Under the pieces are notes generated by a model that did no database searches, had not been told where the DNA came from, and saw nothing but the letters and a program-made list of their open reading frames with translations. The position numbers and the translations under genes were made by a program. DNA of 64,000 nucleotides from Pilimelia anulata. Lineage in GTDB: Bacteria > Actinomycetota > Actinomycetes > Mycobacteriales > Micromonosporaceae. Below, piece by piece: positions 9,239-17,798 of this stretch; the first letter of the stretch is position 1; each line of letters starts with the position of its first letter. The stretch spans positions 186,001 to 250,000 of the forward strand of contig NZ_BMQB01000004.1 of the NCBI RefSeq assembly GCF_014647895.1, written 5' to 3'.

Positions 9239-9260
9239 TTATGTTGATCAACCCACATAA
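9239..9260. promoter_or_regulatory. Nested palindrome upstream of a small membrane protein gene
   Basis: The 10-bp palindrome GTTGATCAAC (9243-9252) sits inside outer arms TTATGT (9239-9244) and ACATAA (9255-9260), in an otherwise GC-rich setting. A TAGGCT box at 9275-9280 could be a -10 element, identical to one before the tRNA gene. This looks like a repressor operator or promoter for the 52-residue gene at 9383; no regulator is identified. Confidence 0.4.
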
Positions 9261-9382
9261 GGGCCCACAGTTGGTAGGCTCGGCGTGCCGGTGGCCAAAC
9301 CCCCGGCACGCACCGAAGCGGGGACGAACGACCCGGGTCCGGTGTGCTCTCTGGGGATCGACACGGAAGGGGTTGGCCCGCG

Positions 9383-9541
9383 ATGGTCAAGAAGGTCCTC
9401 ACCTGGGGCGGACTCGCCTTCCTGCTGTTCTTCGTGGCCTTCCGGCCCGAGTCGGCGGCCAACGTCTTCAAGTCCATCGGCGGCGGCATCGCCGACGTGG
9501 CCGAGGGGCTCGGCGAGTTCTTCACCAACCTGGTCGCCTGA
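9383..9541 (+). CDS. Small conserved membrane protein
   Basis: 52 residues from ATG 9383, with a purine-rich GGAAGGGG sequence upstream. A single hydrophobic helix (VLTWGGLAFLLFFVAF) occupies residues 5-20 and an amphipathic segment (NVFKSIGGGIADVAEGLG) follows. Small proteins of this pattern precede PH-domain genes in other actinobacteria, and here the next gene starts 6 bp after its stop, so the two are likely cotranscribed. Function unknown. Confidence 0.7.
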   Translation: MVKKVLTWGGLAFLLFFVAFRPESAANVFKSIGGGIADVAEGLGEFFTNLVA

Positions 9542-9547
9542 TCCGCC

Positions 9548-10513
9548 ATGGCCACCCCGCCCGATGGGTCGTCCTCCAACCCGGATGGCGACCCGCGCCC
9601 GGGTGACGGCGCCCACGGGCACGACGCCGCCGGCAGTCACGACCCCACGGCGTCCCGCGGCGGCCAGCCCGACGGCACGGCCCCCGCACCCCCGCCCGGC
9701 GACCACGCGGAGCACCACGGCCCGGAGCACCACGCCGCCGGTCCCGCCCGCCCGCCGGAGCAGCACCACGACCGCGAGCCCGAGGACGGCCGCGGCGGCG
9801 ACAGCACCTGGTTCTTCGGGCCGGAGTTCGGCAGCCCCGAGCCGCCGCCCGTGCGCGGCAGCGCCAGCGTCCGCACCCGGACGACCGTCCGCCCGCAGTT
9901 CTCGCCCGAGGAGCTGGCCGGCCTCGCCGACGGCCCGACCGTGGCGCCCCGCCGGGTGGTCCCGCTCGAGGACGAGCCGTCCTCACTGGTCGGCCGGTAC
10001 CTGTTCCCCACGGAGCGGTACCGCGGTGAGTGGAAGCGGCACCCGATCCACCTGTCCAAGCCCCTGCTGATCGCCGCCGGCGCCACCGTCGCGCTGGGCG
10101 TGATCTCCGGCATGCTCGCCGGCACCAGCTCCGGCGACGGCGCGACCGCGCTGCTGTTCCTCGCCTGGCTGGCCGTGATGATCTGGGTCGGCTGGGAGGT
10201 CGCGGACTGGTTCTGCGACCGGTTCATCCTCACCAACAAGCGGGTCATGGTCGTCAGCGGGATCGTCACCCGCAAGGTCGCGATGATGCCGCTGGCCCGG
10301 GTCACGGACATGAAGTTCGAGCAGTCCCCGCTCGGCCGGGTGCTCAACTACGGCACGTTCGTGCTGGAGTCCGCCGGCCAGGACCAGGCGCTGCGCGAGG
10401 TCACCCACCTGCCCAACCCCAACGAGCTGTACCTGCGCGTCGTCGAGGAGATGTACGAGCCGGCGGCAGTCGAGGCGCGGCTGAGCGCGGGCGACGACGA
10501 GGACGACGCCTAG
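9548..10513 (+). CDS. Membrane-anchored bacterial PH-domain (bPH2/DUF304) protein
   Basis: 321 residues. Residues 1-150 are hydrophilic and His/Pro/Asp-rich. The segment YLFPTERYRGEWKRHP leads into two membrane helices (about 176-220), then the PH-like domain: DRFILTNKRVMVVSGIVTRK, MMPLARVTDMKFEQSPLGRV and NYGTFVLESAGQDQAL are hallmark strands of the family. It sits tightly behind the 52-residue membrane protein and just before marC, suggesting one membrane-associated operon. Biochemical role unknown. Confidence 0.85.
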   Translation: MATPPDGSSSNPDGDPRPGDGAHGHDAAGSHDPTASRGGQPDGTAPAPPPGDHAEHHGPEHHAAGPARPPEQHHDREPEDGRGGDSTWFFGPEFGSPEPPPVRGSASVRTRTTVRPQFSPEELAGLADGPTVAPRRVVPLEDEPSSLVGRYLFPTERYRGEWKRHPIHLSKPLLIAAGATVALGVISGMLAGTSSGDGATALLFLAWLAVMIWVGWEVADWFCDRFILTNKRVMVVSGIVTRKVAMMPLARVTDMKFEQSPLGRVLNYGTFVLESAGQDQALREVTHLPNPNELYLRVVEEMYEPAAVEARLSAGDDEDDA

Positions 10514-10516
10514 CCT

Positions 10517-11131
10517 GTGGACCTCAAGGTCTTCGGGGCGGCGTTCGTCACCCTGATCGTCATCATCGATCCGCCGGGCATGGTCCCGATCTTCCTGGCG
10601 CTGACCAGGTCGCTGGCCGACCGCGAGCGCCGCCGGGCCGCCTGGCAGGCCGTCGCGCTGGCGCTCGGCGTGATCGTCGGCTTCGCCGTCGGCGGCCAGA
10701 CCATCCTGGACTACCTGCATGTGGACCTGCCGGCGCTGCAGGCCGCGGGCGGGCTGCTGCTGATCCTCGTCGCGCTGGAACTGCTCACCGGCAAGGCCGA
10801 CGCCAACGGCGCGCAGGCCACGTCCAGCGTGGCGCTGGTCCCGCTCGGCACGCCGCTGCTGGCCGGGCCGGGCGCGATCGTGGCGACGATGCTGTTCGTC
10901 CAGCGGGCCGACGGCGCCGCCGACTTCGTCGCCATCGCCGCGGCCATCCTCGCGGCCATGGCGGTGGTCTGGCTGGTGCTGCGGTACTGCTCGCTGGTGG
11001 TCCGGGTGCTGCGGCCCGGCGGCATCGAGGTGCTGAGCCGGATCGCCGGCCTGCTGCTCGCCGCGATCGCGGTGCAGCTCATCGCGGACGCGGTGGCCGC
11101 GTTCGTGAGCGCGTACAACGCCACGCACTGA
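10517..11131 (+). CDS. MarC family integral membrane protein (UPF0056)
   Basis: 204 residues with six predicted helices. Signature segments are FVTLIVIIDPPGMVPIFLAL at the N-terminus, the mid-protein VPLGTPLLAGPGAIVATMLF, and LSRIAGLLLAAIAVQLIADA at the C-terminus, all typical of MarC/UPF0056. Despite the historical link with multiple antibiotic resistance, the function is unproven; a small-molecule transporter role is suggested by the fold. GTG start 3 bp after the PH-domain gene, so it is almost certainly cotranscribed. Confidence 0.88.
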   Translation: MDLKVFGAAFVTLIVIIDPPGMVPIFLALTRSLADRERRRAAWQAVALALGVIVGFAVGGQTILDYLHVDLPALQAAGGLLLILVALELLTGKADANGAQATSSVALVPLGTPLLAGPGAIVATMLFVQRADGAADFVAIAAAILAAMAVVWLVLRYCSLVVRVLRPGGIEVLSRIAGLLLAAIAVQLIADAVAAFVSAYNATH

Positions 11132-11157
11132 CGGGTTTGTCACAGGCTGGTGGCACG

Positions 11158-12108
11158 ATGATGCCCGTGCCTCCTTCCTCCCCGGGAACACCCCCCGCCC
11201 GCCGGCCCGCGCGCCGCGTCGCCCGGCCGGCCCCGCGCCCGCGCGCGGACGAGCAGCTCGGCTTCGCCGGGATGCCCGAGAAGCTGTTCGTCTGCACGCC
11301 CAGCAAGCTCGGCGCGTACACCGACTGCCCCCGCCGGTACCGGTACACGTACGTCGACCGGCCCCGCCCGCCCAAGGGCCCGCCGTGGGCGCACACCTCG
11401 CTCGGGGCGAGCGTGCACCTGGCGCTGCGCTCCTGGTACGACCTGCCGCGGGAGCAGCGGGCCCCCGCCGCGATGGCCCGGCTGCTGCGCGCCGGCTGGG
11501 TGACCGAGGGGTACCGCGACGCCGAGCAGGAGCGCGCCGCGTACCGGATGGCGCTGGGCTGGCTGGAGGGGTACGCCGCCGGCCTCGACCCCGACCACGA
11601 CCCGGCCGGGCTGGAGCGGACGGTGGCCACCACCACGGCCACGCTGTCGGTCCAGGGCCGGGCCGACCGGATCGACGAGCGCACCGGCCCGGACGGCGAT
11701 CCCGAGCTGGTGATCGTCGACTACAAGACCGGGCGGACGGGGCTGGACGCCGACGACGCGCGCGGCTCGGCCGCGCTGGCGCTGTACGCGATCGCCGCCC
11801 GGCGGACCCTGCGCCGCCCGTGCGCGGCGGTCGAGCTGCACCACCTGCCGACCGGTACGGTCGCCGCCCACCGGCACACCGAGGAGTCGCTCGCCCGGCA
11901 CGTCCGGCGGGCCGAGGAGACCGCCGCCGACATCGTGGCGGCCGAGCGCGCGATCGATAACGGTACGGATCCGGATCTTGCATTTCCCGCCGCTCCGGGT
12001 GCACTCTGCCGGTGGTGTGATTACCGTCGGTGCTGTCCGGCCGGTGCGGAGACGCCCGGCGGCGAGCCCTGGGAGGCGGTCGAGCGCGCCCTGCGCGATC
12101 AGCCGTAG
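11158..12108 (+). CDS. RecB-like PD-(D/E)XK exonuclease with Fe-S cysteines
   Basis: 316 residues. After a 40-residue Pro/Arg tail, the core begins at SPSK-like LGAYTDCPRRYRYTYVD. The nuclease active site is QGRADRID (about residue 168) with the downstream VIVDYKTG (about 183), matching the PD-(D/E)XK motif of RecB/Cas4-like enzymes. Cys of DCPRRY together with the C-terminal CRWCDYRRCC provides four ligands for a [4Fe-4S] cluster, as in AddB and Cas4. No Cas genes or CRISPR array are nearby, so a general DNA-repair role is more likely. ATG at 11158 or 11161. Confidence 0.85.
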   Translation: MMPVPPSSPGTPPARRPARRVARPAPRPRADEQLGFAGMPEKLFVCTPSKLGAYTDCPRRYRYTYVDRPRPPKGPPWAHTSLGASVHLALRSWYDLPREQRAPAAMARLLRAGWVTEGYRDAEQERAAYRMALGWLEGYAAGLDPDHDPAGLERTVATTTATLSVQGRADRIDERTGPDGDPELVIVDYKTGRTGLDADDARGSAALALYAIAARRTLRRPCAAVELHHLPTGTVAAHRHTEESLARHVRRAEETAADIVAAERAIDNGTDPDLAFPAAPGALCRWCDYRRCCPAGAETPGGEPWEAVERALRDQP

Positions 12109-12120
12109 AGAGGCGGGGAG

Positions 12121-12594
12121 ATGTTCGACGAGGTGTTCGGCATTCCGGCGCACCCCTTGATGGTGCATGCCGCGGTGGTTTTCGGTCCGTTACTGGCTGT
12201 GGTCGCGCTCGTATTCGTGCTGGTACCGCGGTTCCGCGCGCAGGTGAGCTGGCTCGCCGCCGCGCTCGCGGTGGTGGCGCCGGTGGCGACGCTGGCGAGC
12301 GTGCTGTCCGGCAACGCATTCCTCGGCAAGCTGCCCGAGGAGCTGCGTGAGCGGATGACCACTCACCGCAACTTCGGTTTCCTGTCACTCTGGGTATCGG
12401 TCCTGCTGGGCCTCGTCGTCCTGGTGATCCTGTTCCTCGGGCGGCGGGCGAAGGGCGCGGGGGAGGGCGGCGCGCCGCCGCGGTGGCTGTCGGCCGCCGG
12501 CACGGTGGTCGTCGTGCTGCTGGCGCTGGTGTCCCTGCTCGTGTTCGTCCGCGCCGGGCACACCGGCGCCGAGGCGGTCTGGGGCGGCAACTGA
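12121..12594 (+). CDS. DUF2231 family membrane protein
   Basis: 157 residues with four predicted helices. The N-terminal IPAHPLMVHAAVVFGPLL contains the HP-x-MVH motif typical of DUF2231 and may coordinate a metal or haem. The helices are at about 15-40, 45-70, 85-110 and 128-148. A GGGGAG ribosome-binding site sits directly ahead of the ATG. It follows the nuclease gene by 12 bp, but functional linkage is unclear. Function unknown. Confidence 0.8.
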   Translation: MFDEVFGIPAHPLMVHAAVVFGPLLAVVALVFVLVPRFRAQVSWLAAALAVVAPVATLASVLSGNAFLGKLPEELRERMTTHRNFGFLSLWVSVLLGLVVLVILFLGRRAKGAGEGGAPPRWLSAAGTVVVVLLALVSLLVFVRAGHTGAEAVWGGN

Positions 12595-12636
12595 CCCGCC
12601 GCCGGGCGGCGGTCGGCCAGCCGGGCCCGGCGGGGA

Positions 12637-12954
12637 TCAGGCCAGCCAGGCCCGCACGACCAGCGCCGCCGCGACGAGCGCGGCGAGCAGCGCCACCAGC
12701 GCGGTGAACCGCCGGGCGCGCGCCTCGGCGGCGTCGACCGCCGCGTGATCCACCGGCGGCGCCGGGGCGGGCACCGGCACGGCCACCACGTACGGCACCC
12801 GCGGATCCGCCACCGGCACGGTCGCCGGCGGCCCGCCATACCCGCCGGAGGTCGGCGGACCACTCGGCCCGTCGGGCGGGGGCGCAGCCGCTGCCGGGTC
12901 GGGTGCCCCGGCCGGCGGGCGGCGCCAGTACGCGTCCTCGTCCACCCGCTCCAC
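12637..12954 (-). CDS. Small C-tail-anchored membrane protein
   Basis: 105 residues from GTG 12954; an ATG at 12984 would add ten. The N-terminal 75 residues are Pro-, Gly- and Ala-rich, beginning VERVDEDAYWRRPPAG. One hydrophobic helix (FTALVALLAALVAAALVV) ends the protein, so the tail should be in the membrane with the N-terminus cytoplasmic. It converges on the DUF2231 gene and is divergent from a small acidic protein. I do not recognise a family. Confidence 0.55.
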   Translation of the reverse strand: MERVDEDAYWRRPPAGAPDPAAAAPPPDGPSGPPTSGGYGGPPATVPVADPRVPYVVAVPVPAPAPPVDHAAVDAAEARARRFTALVALLAALVAAALVVRAWLA

Positions 12955-13018
12955 GATAGGCGGGGGCTGCCCCGATCGGCCCATGTCCGACGTGCCGCGC
13001 GCCGGTACGCTGTCGCCC

Positions 13019-13222
13019 GTGGAGCACACCGAGCGATTCCGCGGCCGCGACGCCCTGGCGGTCGGGCCCGAGCGCGGCGACGCCGACCGCGTGGTCGAGT
13101 TCACCGAGGACGACGCCCCGCACCTGCCGGAGCAGACCCGCGACGACACGGACACCGGCTGGGGCGAACTCCACGGCGGCAACGACGCCCGCCTCCTGGA
13201 CGAGCGCCCACCCCACTGGTAG
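13019..13222 (+). CDS. Small acidic conserved hypothetical protein
   Basis: 67 residues from GTG 13019; an in-frame ATG at 12983 would add 12. The sequence is charged and ends ARLLDERPPHW. The combination of DDTDTGWGEL and a terminal RPPHW recurs, as I recall, in small actinobacterial proteins of unknown function. There is no membrane segment or cysteine. It is divergent from the tail-anchored protein with a 64 bp intergenic space that must hold both promoters. Confidence 0.6.
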   Translation: MEHTERFRGRDALAVGPERGDADRVVEFTEDDAPHLPEQTRDDTDTGWGELHGGNDARLLDERPPHW

Positions 13223-13298
13223 GAACACCCGGAATCGCCCGGATCACCCGGCGGCGGGAATCACCCGCCGGGCCGCCGAGGCCGGCCGCCGCGCCGGG

Positions 13299-13679
13299 TC
13301 AGGAGGTCTTGGCCGCCGCCGGCTTGGCCGCGGCCGACCCGCCGCCCGGGGACGACGCCCCCGACGACGGCGTCGAACCCGACGACCCCCCGGACCCCGA
13401 TCCGGCAGCCGGGGAACTCCCCGCGCTGTCCGACTTCGGCTTGTCGCCGCCCTTGTCCGCGCCGGACCCGCCGGCCGAGCCGCCCGCCCCGGCCGACTTC
13501 CCGGTACGCGAGTCCGTCCGGTAGAAGCCCGAGCCCTTGAAGACCACGCCGACGGCGGAGAACAGCTTGCGCAGCCGCCCGGCGCACTGCGGGCACTCCG
13601 TCAGCGCCGGGTCGCTGAACGACTGGACCGCCTCGAGCTGGTGGCCGCACGCGGTACAGGCGTACTGGTAGGTGGGCAC
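13299..13679 (-). CDS. FmdB family zinc-ribbon protein
   Basis: 126 residues. The N-terminal 45 residues are the FmdB zinc ribbon: PTYQYACTACGHQLEAVQSF, then LTECPQCAGRLRKLF, giving two CxxC knuckles. KGSGFYRTDSR is also family-typical. The remaining 70 residues are a low-complexity Gly/Ser/Ala/Pro tail with Lys. GTG at 13679 follows a strong GGAGGAA site. FmdB-type genes are conserved beside 5-formyl-THF cyclo-ligase in actinobacteria, as here; function is thought regulatory but unproven. A HrcA-like operator lies 49-73 bp upstream. Confidence 0.85.
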   Translation of the reverse strand: MPTYQYACTACGHQLEAVQSFSDPALTECPQCAGRLRKLFSAVGVVFKGSGFYRTDSRTGKSAGAGGSAGGSGADKGGDKPKSDSAGSSPAAGSGSGGSSGSTPSSGASSPGGGSAAAKPAAAKTS

Positions 13680-13714
13680 GATTCCTCCGTGGTGCGAAAG
13701 CGCCGCCGGCCGGC

Positions 13715-14371
13715 TCAGCGCCGGTCCTGGCACTCGTCCTTGTCGAGTGCCAATAGTGCGCCATCGGCAGCGTCGCCGTCCAGCCGGACGGGTCCGCCGG
13801 TCGGGGTGATCACCGCCCGGACGGGGCGGTCGTGCGGCTCCGCCGGTACGGCGTCGACCCACTCCCCGTCGTACAGCAGGGCCACCGTGAGCCCGGTCGC
13901 CCTGGCGAGCGCGCGGTCGTACGAGCCGCCGCCGCGCCCGAGCCGCCGGCCCCGCCGGTCGACGGCGAGCGCCGGTACGACGACCAGCTCCGCCCCGGCG
14001 ACGGCGGCCGGGCCGCGGCGCGGCCCGGCGGGCTCGCGCAGCCCGCGGGCGGCGGCGGTGAGCGGCTGGCCGTCCCAGGCGGCCCAGTCCAGGTCGAGGT
14101 CGGGCAGCAGGACGGGCAGCAGCAGCGTCGCGCCGGGCAGCGCGGCCCGCAGCACGGCCGGCAGGTCCGGCCCGCCGGGCTCGGCGCCGACCGGCGCGTA
14201 CGCGGCCACGACGGCCGGCCGCCGCGCGCCGAGCAGCGCGGTCAGGTGGGCGGTGACGGCGGCCGCGGCGGCGAGCCGGGCGGCGGGGGCGAGGGCGCGG
14301 CGGCGGGCCAGGAGATCGGTGCGCAGTACCTGCTTTCGGCTCACATCCGAAGTCTCAGAAAAATCCGACAC
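13715..14371 (-). CDS. 5-formyltetrahydrofolate cyclo-ligase
   Basis: 218 residues. It converts 5-formyl-THF to 5,10-methenyl-THF using ATP. Family features are KQVLRTDLLARRRAL at the N-terminus, the ATP/folate loop VPALAVDRRGRRLGRGGGSYDRAL (about residues 140-163), and a late VPAEPHDRPVRAVITP segment. GTG 14371 was chosen because GGAGGGGAG lies six bases upstream; an internal GTG at 14344 is less well supported. It is divergent from the GGDEF gene, with galU beyond, a layout common in actinobacteria. The 283 bp between is GC-rich with no gene seen. Confidence 0.9.
   Translation of the reverse strand: MSDFSETSDVSRKQVLRTDLLARRRALAPAARLAAAAAVTAHLTALLGARRPAVVAAYAPVGAEPGGPDLPAVLRAALPGATLLLPVLLPDLDLDWAAWDGQPLTAAARGLREPAGPRRGPAAVAGAELVVVPALAVDRRGRRLGRGGGSYDRALARATGLTVALLYDGEWVDAVPAEPHDRPVRAVITPTGGPVRLDGDAADGALLALDKDECQDRR
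13728..13752. promoter_or_regulatory. CIRCE-like inverted repeat (candidate HrcA operator)
   Basis: TGGCACTC, nine bases, then GAGTGCCA: a perfect 8-bp inverted repeat with exactly the 9-base spacing of CIRCE (consensus TTAGCACTC-N9-GAGTGCTAA). It overlaps the last codons of the cyclo-ligase gene (LALDKDECQD) and lies 49 bp upstream of the fmdB-like start, on the side from which that gene would be transcribed. HrcA itself is not in the window. Confidence 0.45.
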
Positions 14372-14654
14372 CGAACACTCCCCTCCGAAGACGGCTGAAT
14401 CGCCGGCCGCTGTGCAAGCATCACAGCCGACCCACGGCGGCGGACCCCCGGGCCGCCCCGGCGGCAGCCCCGCCGACCGCGCCGGCCGACCCCGCGCCGG
14501 ACCGGCCGACGGCGTCCGCCGAACCGCGCGCCCGGGTCCGGCACCGGTGGCGGCACCCGCCGCGCCCGGCCCGCCGGACCGGACCGTTGGACCGCCGGAC
14601 CGGGCCCGCCGCACCGGGTCAGCCCTGCTGTCGAGCCCGCCCGGGAGGTCGGCG

Positions 14655-16823
14655 ATGAGCCTGCGTACGAGGCTGACGACCGCGTTCCTCGCGGTGGTGC
14701 TCGGCCCGGTCCTGCTCGGCGCCCTCGTCGTCGCCGCCACCGTCGGCGCCGTCGCCAGCCAGCGCGGCACCGAGCAGCTCGACCGGGCCACCGGCGCGGT
14801 CGTCACGTCCGTCCGGGCGCTGTGCCGGCAGCTCTACGCCGCCGCGGGCGCCGTCGCGATCGTCCCCGACGCCGCCGCCCGGGCCGCCGCCGCCGAGCAG
14901 GTCATCGGCGCCGGCCTCGGCAGCGCCGTGCAGGTCAACGACCCCGCCGGGCTGGTCACCCTCAGCACCCCGCAGCCGCCGCCGCAGCCGTGGGTGGCCT
15001 GCGCCGGCCCGACCGGCGACGAGCAGCCGACCCCGGCCGTCGTCGCCGGCGGGTTCGCGGCGCTGGCCGCCCGGGTCGAGCTGCGCGCGCACAGCGGCGA
15101 GGCGCTCGGCACGGTCACCGTCGCCGCCGCCGTCGACCGCGACTTCGTCAACCGGCTCGCCGCCGCCAGCGGCGCCGCCGTCACCCAGCTCCGGGTCGCC
15201 GCGGACGGCCGGCCCGCCGCCGGGCACAGCACCGAGCCGACCGGCGAGCGCCGGGACGTGCTCGCCGCCGGCGGCCGGGCCCGGGCCGACCGGGACGGGT
15301 CGACAGCGGACGGCAAGCGGTACGTCCGCCGGGTCGGCCCGGCCGACGGCCAGCCGCTGAACCTCCTGCTCTCCGTCCCCCGGACCAGCCCCACCGGCAC
15401 CTACGCGGTGCTGGTCGGCGTCGTCGTGCTCACCGCCGGGGTGGCCGTCGCGCTCGCCGCCTGGCTGGCCCGCAACACCACCCGCCCGCTGGCCACGCTG
15501 GCCGAGGCCGCCGACCGGTTCGCCGACGGCGACCTGGCCGCCCGGGTGCCGGTCGGCGGGCAGGACGAGGTGGGCCGGCTCGCCGCCACGTTCAACCGGA
15601 TGACCCGGGAGACCCAGGCGTACGTGCAGGCGCTCACCGCCAGCCGGGATCAGCTCCGCGGCCACCTGGAGATCCTCGGCGACACGCTGTCCAGCACCCA
15701 CGACCTCGACCGCATCCTGCGCGTCATCCTGCAGACCGCGATGGCCGCGACCAGCGCCCGGGCCGGCGTGGTCCTGCTCGCCGACGCCGGCGGCACGCTG
15801 ACCGGCAAGTGCGGCGAGGGCCTGGCCCAGCGCTGGCCGCCCGAGGTCACCGGCGGCGTCGAGGGCCTGCGGGTGGCGCCCGGCGCGGGCGTGCTCGGGG
15901 TGGTCGCCGCGACCGGCGTGCCGCGCCGCGGGCGGGTCGCCGGCGGCGTGCCGGCGCTGTCCGACACCGAGCCGCGCTGCCGCAGCTACGTCGCCGTACC
16001 GTTCGCGCTGCGCACCGGCGCCGGCGACGCCCCGCCGGCCGCCGCCCCGCGGACCGCGGGCCTGCTCGCGGTGTACGACCGGCTCGGCGCCGAGGAGTTC
16101 GACGACGCCGACCTCAGCACCCTGCGCACGTTCGCCGGCCAGGCCGCCGTCGCGGTGGACAACGTCCGCGCCCACGAGGAGGCGCACCGGCTGTCGCTGA
16201 CCGACCCGCTGACCGGCCTGTGGAACTACCGGTACCTCCAGGAGGCCGCCCACCGCGAGGTCGAGCGGGCCAACCGGTTCGACCGGACGCTGACCGCGCT
16301 CGCCCTGGACATCGACCGGTTCAAGAAGATCAACGACACGTACGGCCACCGGGCCGGCGACGCGGTGCTGGCCGAGTTCGCCCGCCGGCTGCGGCTCGGC
16401 GTGCGCGAGGTGGACGCGGTGTTCCGGCAGGGCGGGGAGGAGTTCGTCATCCTGCTGCCGGAGACCGACCGGGCCGGCGGCGAGGTGGTGGCGCAGCGGC
16501 TCGGCGCGCTGATCCGGGACACCCCGGTCACCGTCACCGGCCGCACCCCCGGCTCGGTCGTCCGGATCCCGGTCACCACGTCCATCGGGATCGCGGTGTT
16601 CCCCGAGCACGCCGGCTCCACCCCCGAGCTGCTGGATGTCGCCGACCGGGCGCTGTACGCGGCCAAGTCCGGCGGCCGGGACACCTACCGCGTCGCGGTG
16701 GGCAGCCGCCCGGCCGCGCCGGCCCGGCCGCGCCGGACCCCGTCCGGGGGTCCCCCCACGGCGGTGGCCGCCCGCGGCGCGCCGGGCGGGCCGCACCCGG
16801 CACCGCAGCCGCGCGGCCGATAG
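14655..16823 (+). CDS. Membrane HAMP-GAF-GGDEF diguanylate cyclase
   Basis: 722 residues. A first membrane helix (about 10-35), an extracytoplasmic sensory region (about 36-255), a second helix (YAVLVGVVVLTAGVAVALAA, about 258-278), HAMP (RPLATLAEAADRF...DEVGRLAATFNRM), a GAF-like domain (about 345-510) and a C-terminal GGDEF domain follow in order. The catalytic motif is GGEEF, with an RxxD inhibitory site (REVD) five residues before it, so a product-inhibited active cyclase making c-di-GMP is expected. DIDRFKKINDTYGH is also intact. ATG 14655 has GGGAGG six bases upstream. It lies directly before galU. Confidence 0.92.
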   Translation: MSLRTRLTTAFLAVVLGPVLLGALVVAATVGAVASQRGTEQLDRATGAVVTSVRALCRQLYAAAGAVAIVPDAAARAAAAEQVIGAGLGSAVQVNDPAGLVTLSTPQPPPQPWVACAGPTGDEQPTPAVVAGGFAALAARVELRAHSGEALGTVTVAAAVDRDFVNRLAAASGAAVTQLRVAADGRPAAGHSTEPTGERRDVLAAGGRARADRDGSTADGKRYVRRVGPADGQPLNLLLSVPRTSPTGTYAVLVGVVVLTAGVAVALAAWLARNTTRPLATLAEAADRFADGDLAARVPVGGQDEVGRLAATFNRMTRETQAYVQALTASRDQLRGHLEILGDTLSSTHDLDRILRVILQTAMAATSARAGVVLLADAGGTLTGKCGEGLAQRWPPEVTGGVEGLRVAPGAGVLGVVAATGVPRRGRVAGGVPALSDTEPRCRSYVAVPFALRTGAGDAPPAAAPRTAGLLAVYDRLGAEEFDDADLSTLRTFAGQAAVAVDNVRAHEEAHRLSLTDPLTGLWNYRYLQEAAHREVERANRFDRTLTALALDIDRFKKINDTYGHRAGDAVLAEFARRLRLGVREVDAVFRQGGEEFVILLPETDRAGGEVVAQRLGALIRDTPVTVTGRTPGSVVRIPVTTSIGIAVFPEHAGSTPELLDVADRALYAAKSGGRDTYRVAVGSRPAAPARPRRTPSGGPPTAVAARGAPGGPHPAPQPRGR

Positions 16824-16832
16824 TCTCGGGAC

Positions 16833-17798
16833 ATGTCGGAGCACAGTCGGGACGCCAGCGCAACACACAACGCCGTCACCCCACCCCGAACGGGTCAGCG
16901 CGCCGTCAAGGCCGTCATCCCGGCCGCGGGCATGGCCACGCGGTTCCTGCCGACGACCAAGGCCGTGCCGAAGGAGCTGCTGCCGGTCGTCGACCGGCCG
17001 GTGCTCCAGTACATCGTGGAGGAGGCCGCCGCCGCCGGCATCGGCGACGTCCTGCTGGTCACCGGGCGCGGCAAGACCTCGATGGTCGAGCACTTCGACC
17101 GGCAGCCGTACCTGGAGTCGCGGCTGGCCGAGAAGGGCGACACCGCCCGGCTGGCCGCGGTCCGGGCCACCAGCGAGATCGCCGACATCTTCACCTGCCG
17201 CCAGGCCGAGCCGCTCGGGCTGGGCCACGCCGTCGCCTGCGCCGAGTCGCACGTCGGGGACGCGCCGTTCGCCGTCCTGCTCGGCGACGAGTTCGTCGAC
17301 CGGGACGACCCGCTGCTGCCCGCCATGCTCGACCTGCAGGCCCGCACCGGCGGGATCGTGCTCGCCTTCATCGAGGTGCCGCGCGAGCAGACCGACCGGT
17401 ACGGCATCGCCTCGGTCGAGTCCGCCGAGCCCGGCCCGGCCGGCGAGGAGGTCGTCCGCGTCACCGGCCTGGTGGAGAAGCCGGACCCCGCCGAGGCGCC
17501 GAGCAATCTCGCCGTCGTCGGGCGGTATGTGCTTCCTGCCGGAATTTTCGACGCAATCCGCCGCACCAAGCCCGGCAGCGGTGGTGAAATTCAACTGACG
17601 GACGCGATGGCGTTGATGCTGGCGGAAGGGGCACCGGTGCACGGGATCGTCTACCGCGGCGTGCGGTACGACACCGGCCTGCCGCTGGGGTACCTCCAGA
17701 CGGTCGTGGAGCTGGCCTGCGGCCACCCCGACCTGGGCGCCGAGTTCCGCGCCTGGCTGGGCGACTTCGTGTCCCGCGACGGCGGGACCACCGGATGA
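16833..17798 (+). CDS. galU: UTP-glucose-1-phosphate uridylyltransferase
   Basis: 321 residues. It makes UDP-glucose from glucose-1-phosphate and UTP. The nucleotide-binding signature VIPAAGMATRFLPTTKAVPK is at about residues 29-48, and the family motifs PVLQYIVEEA, GLGHAVACA and VEKPDPAEAPSNLAVVGRY follow. The length is normal for GalU. It starts 9 bp after the GGDEF gene and overlaps the next gene by ATGA, so galU, glp/moeA and probably the acetyltransferase form one unit. Confidence 0.93.
   Translation: MSEHSRDASATHNAVTPPRTGQRAVKAVIPAAGMATRFLPTTKAVPKELLPVVDRPVLQYIVEEAAAAGIGDVLLVTGRGKTSMVEHFDRQPYLESRLAEKGDTARLAAVRATSEIADIFTCRQAEPLGLGHAVACAESHVGDAPFAVLLGDEFVDRDDPLLPAMLDLQARTGGIVLAFIEVPREQTDRYGIASVESAEPGPAGEEVVRVTGLVEKPDPAEAPSNLAVVGRYVLPAGIFDAIRRTKPGSGGEIQLTDAMALMLAEGAPVHGIVYRGVRYDTGLPLGYLQTVVELACGHPDLGAEFRAWLGDFVSRDGGTTG

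Noticed and set aside
11158..12108. Cas4-like nuclease suggesting a CRISPR system
   Set aside because: No cas genes or repeats in the window; RecB-type nucleases with Fe-S cysteines are common in DNA repair.
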